Part shown: positions 23,501-35,500 of the stretch, in pieces
Position numbering within the stretch: position 1 is the first letter of the stretch
Layout of the letters: the number at the start of each line of letters is the position of its first letter
Assembly: GCF_000003815.2 (NCBI RefSeq)
Contig: NC_049992.1
Span: forward strand, 8,120,920 to 8,182,919
Origin: Branchiostoma floridae
Taxonomy: Eukaryota; Chordata; Leptocardii; Amphioxiformes; Branchiostomatidae
DNA: 62,000 bases
Reading direction: 5' to 3'
The notes under the pieces: generated by a model
Told to the model about the DNA's origin: nothing
Seen by the model: only the letters and a program-made list of their open reading frames with translations
Databases searched by the model: none
Translations under genes and position numbers: made by a program

Positions 23501-26500
23501 TTTAACTAGGAGTAAAGGGAGACAAAGCTGAACAGATCTGGGAAAACATGAAGTAAAACAATGTGAAGCTAGAGATAAAGATAAGACTACTACAAATGTG
23601 CGTACAGACAGTGCCTGCCTTCCCAAAGATGGCATTCAGGTTATTAGGTTTTGAGTAAGGGTGTGGGTTGGTGTTAGGGTTGGGGTTAGGGTTAGGGTTA
23701 TGATGAAGCTGCAAGGATAAAATGTTATCTGTTCTGTGTGGTAGTGATTGCCAGTATGATATACCTTTTTATTCACCTTTCTTTTTCAGAATGCCACCAT
23801 GGTTGTGTTTGACTTTGGCCACCTGAGTTTCTCCAACCACAAGGACAAGCCTGATGAACAGAAGAACAGCATGGAGTCAGACATCGATGAAGGTAGTGTT
23901 CTAGAAGAGAAGTAGAGACACATGGTGTTATACAGTACCATTGGGGTGGCATACCCTTTCTTTGAAAGAAAGGGTAGTGTTCTAGCCCAGTTGTAACTTC
24001 TATAGATAGTCAGACTGTCTCTCAAGATCTGTCAGAGTGTAGTGTTATCTTTGACTCCAACAAAGTAGCAAGGGTTGGGAATAAAAATATAGTTAAAGGT
24101 TTGGTTTTAAGCTTTTACTTGGTTTGACTACAATCGTATCAAAAGAGGATAATCTTTTTTTCCATTCCAGAAGATTTTGTGACCCCGCTGTCCACCCCTG
24201 CTGCCACCCCACCTACAGAACCAGTCACACTGGAGAGGTTTGTTAGTGTGCAACAGGAAGACCTGAGCGAACAGGCACTGCATGAGAAACTCTACGAGAG
24301 GTCAGTACATTTTCACATTGTATCTGTATTGGTAGCAGGACTGGTAAGGAAAATTACTGTGTGGACCCAAACCAGGAACCCTTTTTTTTTAGATTGGCTA
24401 TTTGGCCAAAAAATGACTTAAGCAATAGTGACTCCTGCCAATATATTATGTAATCTATTCAATTTCTAATCAGTCCAAAATCTGGTCCACTGTTTTTCTC
24501 AGGTCCATTTTTTCAGACCAGGCCAACAAGAAAATGCTTATGTACCAGTATGACGTACTGGCATGCATCCCTAATTCTAGCCAGTTATCAGCCATCAGAT
24601 GGTCATTCAAATTTTTGTGAAACCTACAGGTACAAGGTGGGGTTCTCCGACCTTCAGGTGATGGTTGTGAAAGGGAGGGACAACTGGCGGCAGTTGTACC
24701 TTTTAGCAATTTCTTGTCAGCATTGTATTTTGTGGGGTCATGTGATATACTAGTAACTCCAGGCCTAAAAATTAGAGGTCCTGGGTTCAAATCTTGTCAT
24801 ACTACTGATCTTGTGCCCTTTACACGACTTTCCTCACTCCACCTAGGTGTAAAAATGGGTACCTGTCTTTGGTTGGGGAGGGAAAAGGCAGTGGGAGGAG
24901 AGGGTGGGCTCCGCCTCCTCATACTGTGCCTTAGACACATTTGACAATGGCCCTAAAAAGGCTATGAGACTACATGTACCTTTACCTCTGCCTTAGGTAC
25001 AAGGTGGGGTTCTCGGACCTTCAGGTGATGGTTGTGAAGGGGAGGGACAACTGGCGCCACGCCCACTCCAAGGGCACCTCCCACATGCACGTGATTGACA
25101 GGTTCAGCATCAGCCTGCGCATGGAGAGGAGGCTGGTCTACACGTCCGACCCACAGTGGCCCAGCGTCACCCTGGCTGGGAACCTGCCCAAGCTGGGACT
25201 GCATGTCAGCGAACAGAAGGTGGGGCACTGAAACTTGGAGCTTTGAGAACAAGTATTTCTCACAGTGAGCTTTTAAGTGTTTTTTTTTGTCATCTCATCA
25301 AAGACTATGAAAAAAGATCAAGGTACTGTCATTCAATTCTGTGGTTGGAGTGGAGGGGGAGTTTTTGTGGTGTCTGACTATAAGTATGTGGTGGACACAA
25401 TACTGTAGCACCGTGCACAAAAAGCAATAATAATATTGACACTAATGACAGTGCCATGATTTTGCATGTCAGCGAACAGAAGGTGGGTCATAGAAAACAT
25501 TCAGCTTCTAAAAACACCATCTACTGTAAATGCATTTAAGTTTGCGGGGATTTAATTTCGCGTCAGCGGGAAAATGAAGTTTTCGCGGTGGTTTGCGGTA
25601 GCGCCATGGACTGTGGTCTCATACTGCCATTGAAAAACGTTCATGGTCATTTTAAGTTTGCGGTTCAGCGGCCACCGCAAAAACCGCGAACATTAAACCA
25701 ACGTGAAAGTTTCAGTATTTACAGTACTTTGAATCCCTTCTGTATCATTTAGCCAGTATGCTGTAAATGCAGAAATGTTCATTGTGACCCTTTCATCACA
25801 AACTCAAAACCACTGTGAAAATTTTCTTCTGTCTTTTCCCCGCTTACCCCCTTGTCTATTAATAAGCACTACATGTATGTACCAAGCATTGTACAGTAGT
25901 TAGCACAAATACTTACAAAGCACAAATTGAACATTGAATACATGTATATCCGTAAGTGCTATGTATCCAGATGGTAGATATGGTCAGATCAGTGACAGTT
26001 GATCACACAATCACTGTCATAAGTGACTGTTCTGTCAATCTGTAGCACCTTTGCCCAGGTGCTAGTAGGCAGTTTCAGGCCTACCATTAAGGCATTGGTT
26101 TGACAGAAAGAGAAATCGTAGAGAAAAATTATCCTTGTGCAGCATTATGCTGGCCCTGACCCAGGTATCCTGACCTTGCCCTGCATGATTTGACCTTGAC
26201 CTTTGCCCACTATGACAGGTCCATGCTCTTCTGGCCTGTATGAAAGCCCTGGGAGGAGATGAACCCAGCACACCTTCACCTGACCTTGACCCCGTTGACC
26301 TGCCCTCTGACATGAGCACAGCCAGCACCCTACAGGCGACCCTTGACCTGTCCAGGTCACCCAGCAAGGCGGAGAAGACAGGCAGCGAGGTCATGAGAGA
26401 AATCCTGGAGGAGTCTCGTCTGCTTCTGACTGAGTTCTCTGTGGACTCCATGAGTGTGGATGTGCAGAGTAGAAGTAAGCAATGTCCTATTTGATGTAAC

Positions 26501-29500
26501 TCTACCCAAAGGGAGTGAAGTATAATTGTTTTTGCCTTGTCAGTCTGTTTGAGTATGTATTTGAATGTTTTCACCATGCAGCATTGCAAGAAAGGGGTGA
26601 AATCTGCCATCTCTGATTGCCTTGCATTTGACATAAATTTGATAGTGGATACCTGACAAGGAGAAAGCCTTGTGACTTGATTTAATTTGTGGATAACATA
26701 TTGTTATAATGATCACCTTGTCTGTCTTAATTTTTAATTTTTATCTAGTATTCAACTTGTAGTCTCCCTACTACAGAATGTATATTGTATTCTGTACATT
26801 TTTATGAAATCACATCTAGAGTCTTTTAAACCTCCATATCTTTCCCCAGGTCGTAGTGTAGCAGAGTTGCAGGTGGCGTCAGTACAAGCCTGTATCACCA
26901 AGCGCCCGTACGACACTTCCATGACGCTAACGGTACACAGCATGCTGCTGGTCGACGCCCTACAGACATTTGGGCCCGACTTTGAACTTCTTGTTGCATC
27001 TCACAAGTAAGTCCCTCAAGACGTGTGATCTCCTTTAGTTAAGGTAGAAATCCTTAAAGTGTCTTAATAAGTTGTCTGTATGTGTACACATGAGTGAGTG
27101 AGTGAGTGAGTGAGTGAGTGAGTGAGTGAGTGAGTGAGTGAGTGAGTGAGTGAGTGAGTGAATGAACAAGTGAATTTTGTATTTTAAGTGAGTGAATGAG
27201 TGGACAAATTAGATAAAAAGCAGTTTAATAGAAAGAAGAAACTCTTACATTTTTCCATTTACATGTGTTGATACGCTGAAGAATGTTTGGAAAGTTTCTT
27301 AGATCTAGGCCCGCGGAAGAATGTTTGGAAAGTTTCTTAGATCTAGGCCCAAAATGTACCCACAGTTATCTTATAGCCCAAGTCATACCAGTCTTTAGAT
27401 GCACATGCATGATGTACAAAGGTTTTAGTACTGTTGTCATGCATGTCAGTGAAGCATCTTTTGTAATTCTATCCCCAGGGACTTGTGTATGGACGTCCAC
27501 GGAGGCTCCATGGTGGACTCAGACCACGCCTCCTCTCCTCGCAACAGCCAAGACGGCTCCACACAGGCTTCCGACCGAGCATCGTCCCCCGCAACGATCG
27601 CTGACAGAGCATCGTCGCCACCTCCTGGCAGCCTTGGTACCAGCCCACCAAATCTGACTTCTGATTCGCCCTTTGACCTCTCGACCTCTGCCCTGTCGGA
27701 CACTGATGCCCTGATCACCATGGAGTTCACCCAGATCAGTCCGGACTGTCCCACCCTGGTGAACGGGAATGGGGGCCCACGCCAGATCGCGTCCCTCCAG
27801 TTTAACACGCTGGACGTGATCGCTAACCCTGAGACTGTGATGGAACTACTGGGGTTCTTCCAGAGAGTGGTGCCCAAGGACAAGGTAGCAGACACCAAGG
27901 TAAAGGATCCAATGAACTTTTAATTTTATACGTATTGGTAAGACTTAGTGTGTACTTTGGCTGAGATGTTGGCAATGAACATTAGAGCCAAGCACTATTT
28001 CATAAGGTATACGTCGTACATATGTAGTTCATATGACCAGCATTGGACCCTTTCATCAAATGTCAAGGAATAATCTAAACAGTCCAAAACCGATTGTTCT
28101 TAAAATCTATTACTAGTTTATTTCTTAGCCTTCATACACTGCTAAGAAGTAATGAAATTACTAAATGATACTTTCTTTGACTTACAATACATATATCTTT
28201 AATTTGGAATACAAAGAAACCATACAACTTAAGCAACAAATACTTATGAAGGCAAAATACCCCTGCCAAAGCTTTATCAAAAGCATCTCGTCCTATGTTC
28301 CCCCCAGCCCATCCCAGAAGAAGATGTGTGGTCAGAAGACTCTGCACCTCAGAGCGACCTTCTGTCCAGTAAGACACAGATCACAGCTGACTTCAACAGG
28401 CTGAATATCCTGGTACTGAGGGCAGTGCCGTCTGGACACAGGAACGTCGGGTACAAGGTAGATAGAAGCTGTTGTCAGCAATATTGTACTAAGTCTTCTG
28501 AATCTGAATTATTCAAAAGTGCCTGTAGATCATTTTCATTATGATGATGTTTTGATTAAATCGAAATCGCTTCACAAATGATAACTTCAGACGTTTCAAA
28601 CTCCATCCAGCATTTGTCATCAGTGAAAGTAAAATGATTGTATTCAACTAAATCTCATTTAACTAAGTAATCAATCAAGATTAATTAAGCAATTTTACTT
28701 GTATAAGATTGACATTTTATGTTTACTGATTTAGATTTCATCAATTCAAGTATCACTATTTCTTCATGAATATGTAATATTCATGATAATCATAATTATC
28801 ATTGTAATAAATGGATAAGATTATAAAGGAATAAATCATTTTTGATCAATGTCTTTGATTGAAGTCATAAGTCACAGCTATGTAATAGACTGTATCCTTT
28901 TTCGTTATTCCATTTTGAATTAACTAAATCATAATATTGGTTTATTTCAGGTTGCCACGGCGACCATGAGCGGTGCCCACGTGATGACGACCCTGGGAGG
29001 GGAGAAGGAGGTAGAGGTAGAGGGGTCCCTGGACGGGCTGCAGTTCCTGGACCTGACACCAGAGGGCTCCAGGCACAAGAAGGTCTTCACCATGGGCCAT
29101 GACCCCACCTCTCTGCAGGCCAGCCTTCCTGACAGAGGTTTGTGTAGTCAATAAGCCATTAGATTGCTGGATTGTAAGTCTAAAGATATCATTACCAAGT
29201 TAAATGTTAGAATGCTGCACAGTAATCAATCAATCAATCGTTCGCTTGCATCATGAGTTGATGCGTGAGACAGTTCGGACAGTTCTCGCCACATTGTTCT
29301 ACACTGGGCGTAGACAGTCTAGTTGGATCTGGAGACCCCCAGCTCCTGGAGTGTGTTGAAGACCACATTTGACACACCTTTCTGTTGGTAAGAAATTGTG
29401 AACACGTTAAGTTTAGCCTCTCTGTAATTGAGCGTAAAATGGTAGGCCTGTTGTGAAAAAAGTCTTTTCTGAGGCATTCTGAGTGTCATGGTGCATAAAA

Positions 29501-32500
29501 TCAAGAAGGACCTTCATAACATCTCATTTTGTCAAGTCATCAGCTCAACAAATTTGTCTGTTGTTATGCTATATTACTCAGTTTCTGTCTCTTAATCATC
29601 TTCGGATTCAGATTATATGATACAGAAATTATTTCAGAGTAAGACATGTTCTATGAATACAGATTTTGCTTTTTGTCGGAATTCTTTAGGACAAGAAGCA
29701 ATGCAATTGGAAAATGCCTCGTTCATCACTGCCTGTGGCTCTTCTGTGTTCCAAGATTTCACCACCAACAAACCCAAAGCCCTACACTTCACCCTGACCC
29801 CATCCGACCCCCAACCCCTGAACCCTCCCCTCTCCACTTCGACCCCTGGCCCCTCAGCGCTGCCGGAGCACCTGCCAGCTGACAGCGACTCTCTGCGGCT
29901 GCAGCTGAGACTAGCATCTGCCTGCTACACACACTCTCCCAGGTAAGGGGTTCTATGGTGATATTGAACAACTTGCAAACAATCGTTATGACCATCTCAG
30001 CAATGCTTTATGAACATCAGCCAATTTCTTTTGCTGTGGAACCAAAGACAAGACTTAGTTGTTATGAGAGTAACCACTATATGTATTTAAGGTGATCTAG
30101 AGATGAATTCTGATTAATACAGAAATGATCACAGATTTATTACATGTTGTATTACTAAGTTCTTGTGGCTACATACAGGCATATTGAAAAGTTTACAGTT
30201 AGAATTATCATTAAATTAAGAAAAAGACTACAAATTCTAAAAACTGAAAATACATACATTATGAAACTGAATTTTCTTTATCCCTCCCTTGCTAGATACA
30301 TTTCCGATATTTGAGTGAGTCATTATAGCAAGAAACTAGAAAGGCTGATATTTGCCTGAACAACAAGTTAAATCTTATGTTGCCTTATGAACTAGTTATT
30401 ATCCTTCATCTCTAGACTTCTGCAGGACCTGAGTCTGTGTGCAGACCAGTTCACCCAGTACACCGCCACCTGGGCCAACTCCTTACGCTCTGCGGCCAGC
30501 GAGATGGCGCTCAGTTTCGTGAAGAAGTCCGACCCGCTCAGCATGTCCGTGGGGCCTACCGGCCTGTGGGACTCGTCCAGACGTCTGAGCCGGACCGGAA
30601 GCTTCCGCGGGCTGAACCGCGCCGACAGTCTGCAACAGATCAACAGAGATCACAAACCAGGGTAGGGAAACACTGGCTCTTGGTTGGGTACAAAACACTG
30701 TTGGATAGTATAAAGGGTGTTGTGACAACCTGATGAAACCATTCACAGACTGTCATCTCTTAACCCCCTTTACAGACTAGTTTGCACTTGATGTCTAGTG
30801 TAGCCTGATTAAATCAGGCTTATTGTGGCCTGTTCAACATTGCTTGCCAGTTGCAGCCCTGGAGAGCTTGGAATGCACAAAATATTGTTTAGTGTATCAT
30901 GTAAGAACAGTGACAGTGACAGAGTTTAAAATCATAGGCCCACTTTAGATTGATGGCAGTATATTGTCATGCAACTATTGTTGTGAGCAATGATTTGCTT
31001 TACACGCATGAGGAATAGTCACAGCTTTCCTACTGAAAGGTGGCATGACCAGGTGAGTGGTACATGTAGTTGCAGAAAAACAATTGCATGAACTTTTAAT
31101 CCATCTTTAAACACCAAAAAAATACAGACAAAAAGTCTGGACCGTCGCCGGCAATGCAGCAGCCAACAACAATTGCACAACTGTTGAATGTTGAATGTTG
31201 CCAGTCTAAAGTGGGCCTAGACCAAAGCGAAATTTTTGACTGCAGGTTGCTTAAGTTTGAGAGCCTGGATGTGCTGGAGGATCTGATGGGGGAGGCAGAA
31301 ACACCTGCCAGGAGGCTGGAGCTGGACATTGTCCTGCAAACCCCCATAGTGGTCCTACCCAGGAGTCAGCACAGCCAGGACAAGATGGTCGCACATCTTG
31401 GACAGATCTCTATTCACAACACCAGGTCAGGACATGATAAGAAATTATTTTGATTTGATATTACATTTAATTTATCAAAATGTTGAGAAACGTTTTTTTT
31501 TTCTCTTTAACCATAATCTTTAAAATGATTACAGTTTGTAAATCATTGCAAAAAACAACATTAGCAAGGTTTGAAATGGTCCATAAGACCAAGGTACATT
31601 CCATTGGCCAGAAGGATTGTATAGCAGCTCATATTTTTTATGAATCTATTACAATTACATGTATTTCAACCTTCTGTCGAATGGTCAAATGGCTAAGCTA
31701 GCAGACACCAGTTGTAGAAGTCACAGGTTTAATTCCTGGCATTCCTGGCCAAACGTTGTGTCCTTGGAAAAGGAAGTTTACATGACTTTCCTCACTCCCC
31801 CTAGGTGTAAAAGATACCTGACATTTGTTTGGGAGGTAAAAGGTGGTGGAGGGAGGGAGACGGGCTCTGCCTTCAAATACCGTACCCTAGACACAGTGGA
31901 TAACAACCTACTGCCCCTACAGCCTTAAAAAGGGTTTTCAAACTGACTTTACCGGTACCTTATGTTTTTCTTTACCTTTTGACTTTAAATGTGGATATTT
32001 TGAACCTTGCAGGTCGTTGTTGCCAGACCTCTCCACACCAGCAAAGGTTGACAGTGGTGCCGAACACTTCCATGTGGAGATCCGAGACATGAACATGTAC
32101 TCTTTCAACGATGAACAGCAGAACCGCTCACGTACCAGTAGTGCTACCAGCATCAACTTATCCAGTTTACAGGTAGATCTGAGAGACAGAAAATCTCAGC
32201 ATTTCAAACAATCATATAAGATTTTGAAAGAAATACAGGATATGCAGTTAGTATTGCATAATGTATACAATGAAAACTGCTTCGTCAAACTGTGTAATGT
32301 AGAATTCTTTGTTATATTCCATCTTTACCAACAAATATATATTTCAACAGGTTTTTAAATGACATGAAATGATTCATCACAGTTACAGTCTATTTTACAG
32401 TTTAAAAAATATTTGAAAGTACACGAAAATAGGTATCTTTTTCTCACTGTACTTGTACTTCAGTTTTACAGTCTCCAATACTGATCTAGACTTATATTGA

Positions 32501-35500
32501 CAAAACTTTGCCCCAAACTTTGCAAATTTCTCTTTACCTTTCAGGAACCAAGCATGCCAGATTGCAGCCAGTACATGATGACAGATCGTGGCACCCCTAT
32601 CCTGCACAACACCACCTTACAGTTAACCCTCGTCAAAGGTACCGTCCCCCGACCCGAGGCCGACGGCACAGACACGCCAAACCAATCGGCGCCTGCAGCC
32701 TCGAACACCACGCTAACAGACGAAGAGCAGAACCCCTGTCTGAAAGTGTCCGGCAAGCTGGTGTCCCCTCTCAAACTGGTACTGTCTAAAAGTGTGTACG
32801 AGCAAGTGATGGAGACAGTTGACAATCTCACAGTTAACAATACACCGGGTCCTGGAGAGACACAGCCAGAGGAAAAAACCCAAGCAGAGGTCGTAGAAGA
32901 AGAGGGATCGACCACGTCAGTATCGGCACTAAAACTTGAAGAGCCGTTGTTTAAAAAAGACAGAATGGGATCGGCTGCTGAAAATGGAGGAGCAGTTGAG
33001 GAGGGGGATCCCCCCATGGTCGTACACGGCAGCTTCGACATGCCCGAACTCGTCGTGCAACTGAGCGGAGACTTGAGTGAGGGTGAGCAAGGGTTGGTGG
33101 ACTTGTCATTCCAGAACCTCAAAGCGACGTATGTGAAAGACAGCCCTCACACTACCTCCATCAAGATTAGTCTGCGGGGACTTCTTATGGAGGATTTACT
33201 GCAGCCCGCAGACTCGAAACACCGTCAGTTGATGGTCTCGTACCCAAAGAGAAGGACTAAGACGCAGAGCGTAAGCAGAGGGCAGCCTGTGTACATATCC
33301 ACGTCCTTGCCAACCCACCCACACTTGTTAGAGCACATCCACATGCCTTCTTCCCTCCCCGCAACCCTCGATTCCAACATGCGAGAGTACGTGGAAGTAC
33401 CGTCATATCCCGCCACACCACCGCCGTCACCGCAACGGACACGGTCGCACGAAAACGTGTCAGAGGAAGAGACAGAAGAGTCGCTGGTTTACATCAACAT
33501 CCTCTTAGTGGATAAGAACTCACCAGAGTTTGCCACCAAGTACAACAGAGTGAGTTTGTGTGAATAAATGTCTTTGTTGTACATGTAGACTGTTCTTACA
33601 TGACTGTATGATTAATACATCTTTGTCTTTTCGTCCCATAGATTTTCGAATACAATTCAATTTCTGCAACTGGATAAAAACAGAGATTTACTTCTGAACG
33701 TTTAAGTGTCATCCATCACTCTTCTTCGGCGTCACTAGAATTTCAATGTTTTACTTCAATGGATAATTTGTTTTGTACCTGGATGTCTTACCTTCATAAA
33801 CGTACCTCCCATAATTTTGTTATATAAGAAGAGATTTGTCCTTTATAATGTACTCTGAGGCTTCCAAGCATATGCAATGTATTTGAAAGCAGCATTGATA
33901 TTTTTTTTTCTGTTCCAGGTAAACCGGTTTGTGGATGTGGACTTCAGCTGCCTGGACACAACCATCAACCTGCAGACCTGGGTGGTCCTGTTGGACTTCT
34001 TCGGCATCGGGAGTCCCAAAGAACCTGCACCGAGTCCCTCGGCTGCTGGCCCCGGGGAACCTGAGATGGCAGAGGGGAGTACAGGTGAGGAACAAATTTG
34101 GAGAGACAACACATTGTACATTTTATTTGTGTGAACAGTAAACCAGGGTGCCACCAAAAATTAGTGGTAAGCCACTGTGTTGGGCTATCCTGGTTGAAAT
34201 GACAGAAATTACAAAGATTATTATTTTCCCATTATATTTTCTTATTTCATTTTATAAATCACAATGTAAATTAGTTGATTTGTACTTTAGCTTTTTGTAT
34301 TAAATACAAGACATGAAATTCAATATAAATACTGGATCATCAGTCAGAATGAAATACATATGAAATGTAGTCAAGAATTACTTTCTGTTTCATCCTTCAT
34401 TCTTCAATCCCACTCCTCCAATCAATGTTGCAAATTCAAAAAACAAAATAAAGTACAACTTTGTTCTACTGTCCATTATCACTAATTTCTCCGGACACAC
34501 CATCTAAGGTTATATTTCCCAGCATATTCTCTCAAGCCAAAGAAGAAATTCTGTAAGGCTCCAGGTTGATTTGGACTTTAATTAGCTGTTTGTTTAACCA
34601 TAAAAGATATGCTGCTTCATCAGTCAGAATTGTGTAGTTTTCTTCTGTGTCATCCACCATCCTTTAATCTGTTCAGCATATCTCTCCATACAATGTAGCA
34701 AATTTTTTAAAAAGTGGAAAAATAATCTTGTTCTACTGTCCAATTCTCACCAGCTTCTCCAGATGCACCAGAACAGGTGAACACAGAGGTGGAGGTCAAA
34801 GTGCGTTCGCTGAGCCTTCTTCTTAACAAGCCAGAGTACGAGCTTGCCAAGGCGAACGTGGCTCAGCTGTCGGCCCGCGTGTCGTTAGTTGACGGGAACA
34901 TGGCGGTGACGGGGAACCTGGGCAGTATGTCGGTGCTGGATCTGACTCCGCACGGTTCGTTGTACCGCGAGAGATTTGTCACGAGTGGGAAGGAGGCTTT
35001 GGACTTCAATATCTTCAGGTACAAAACTTAACTCTGTAAATTCAAAATACAAAATAAGACGTTTTTCATTCATACATTTTGCTATTCATTCAGAAACAAA
35101 ACATATGTTTTTTATATCTCTTTATGTTGAAGAAAATATGTAGCAAGTAAAGTATAGCATATCAAATAGATGACAGTGTCTGCTCAATGCTACAGAGTCT
35201 TGTATCTTTAGTTTTACCTCAGACCCAAAAGCTGAGGTCTACCAACACAGAGGAACTTTTAAATTACGGTTACTTTGTGTTTTACAACAAAATGGTGGAT
35301 CGTTTTGGTCATGTACTTAAGTAACATAAAACATAATTATTATAGTGATCTTATTTTTTATAACCTGTTGCCTTAGTAGCTTCACAGCCAACTTTGGACT
35401 TAGAGCCTTACCTTAACAAAAAGAAGGTTAAAACTCATGAGCCCCAAAGTCTAAAACATTTTTATCCTTACCTGGAAAGTTCATCTAAAACATATTCTGG

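Noticed and set aside
26062-26634. 190-codon minus-strand open frame
   Set aside because: It is opposite exon 20 and intron sequence, with no recognisable protein features.
32541-33122. 193-codon minus-strand open frame
   Set aside because: It lies entirely opposite exon 29 of VPS13D and shows no domain or start context; it is a shadow frame.
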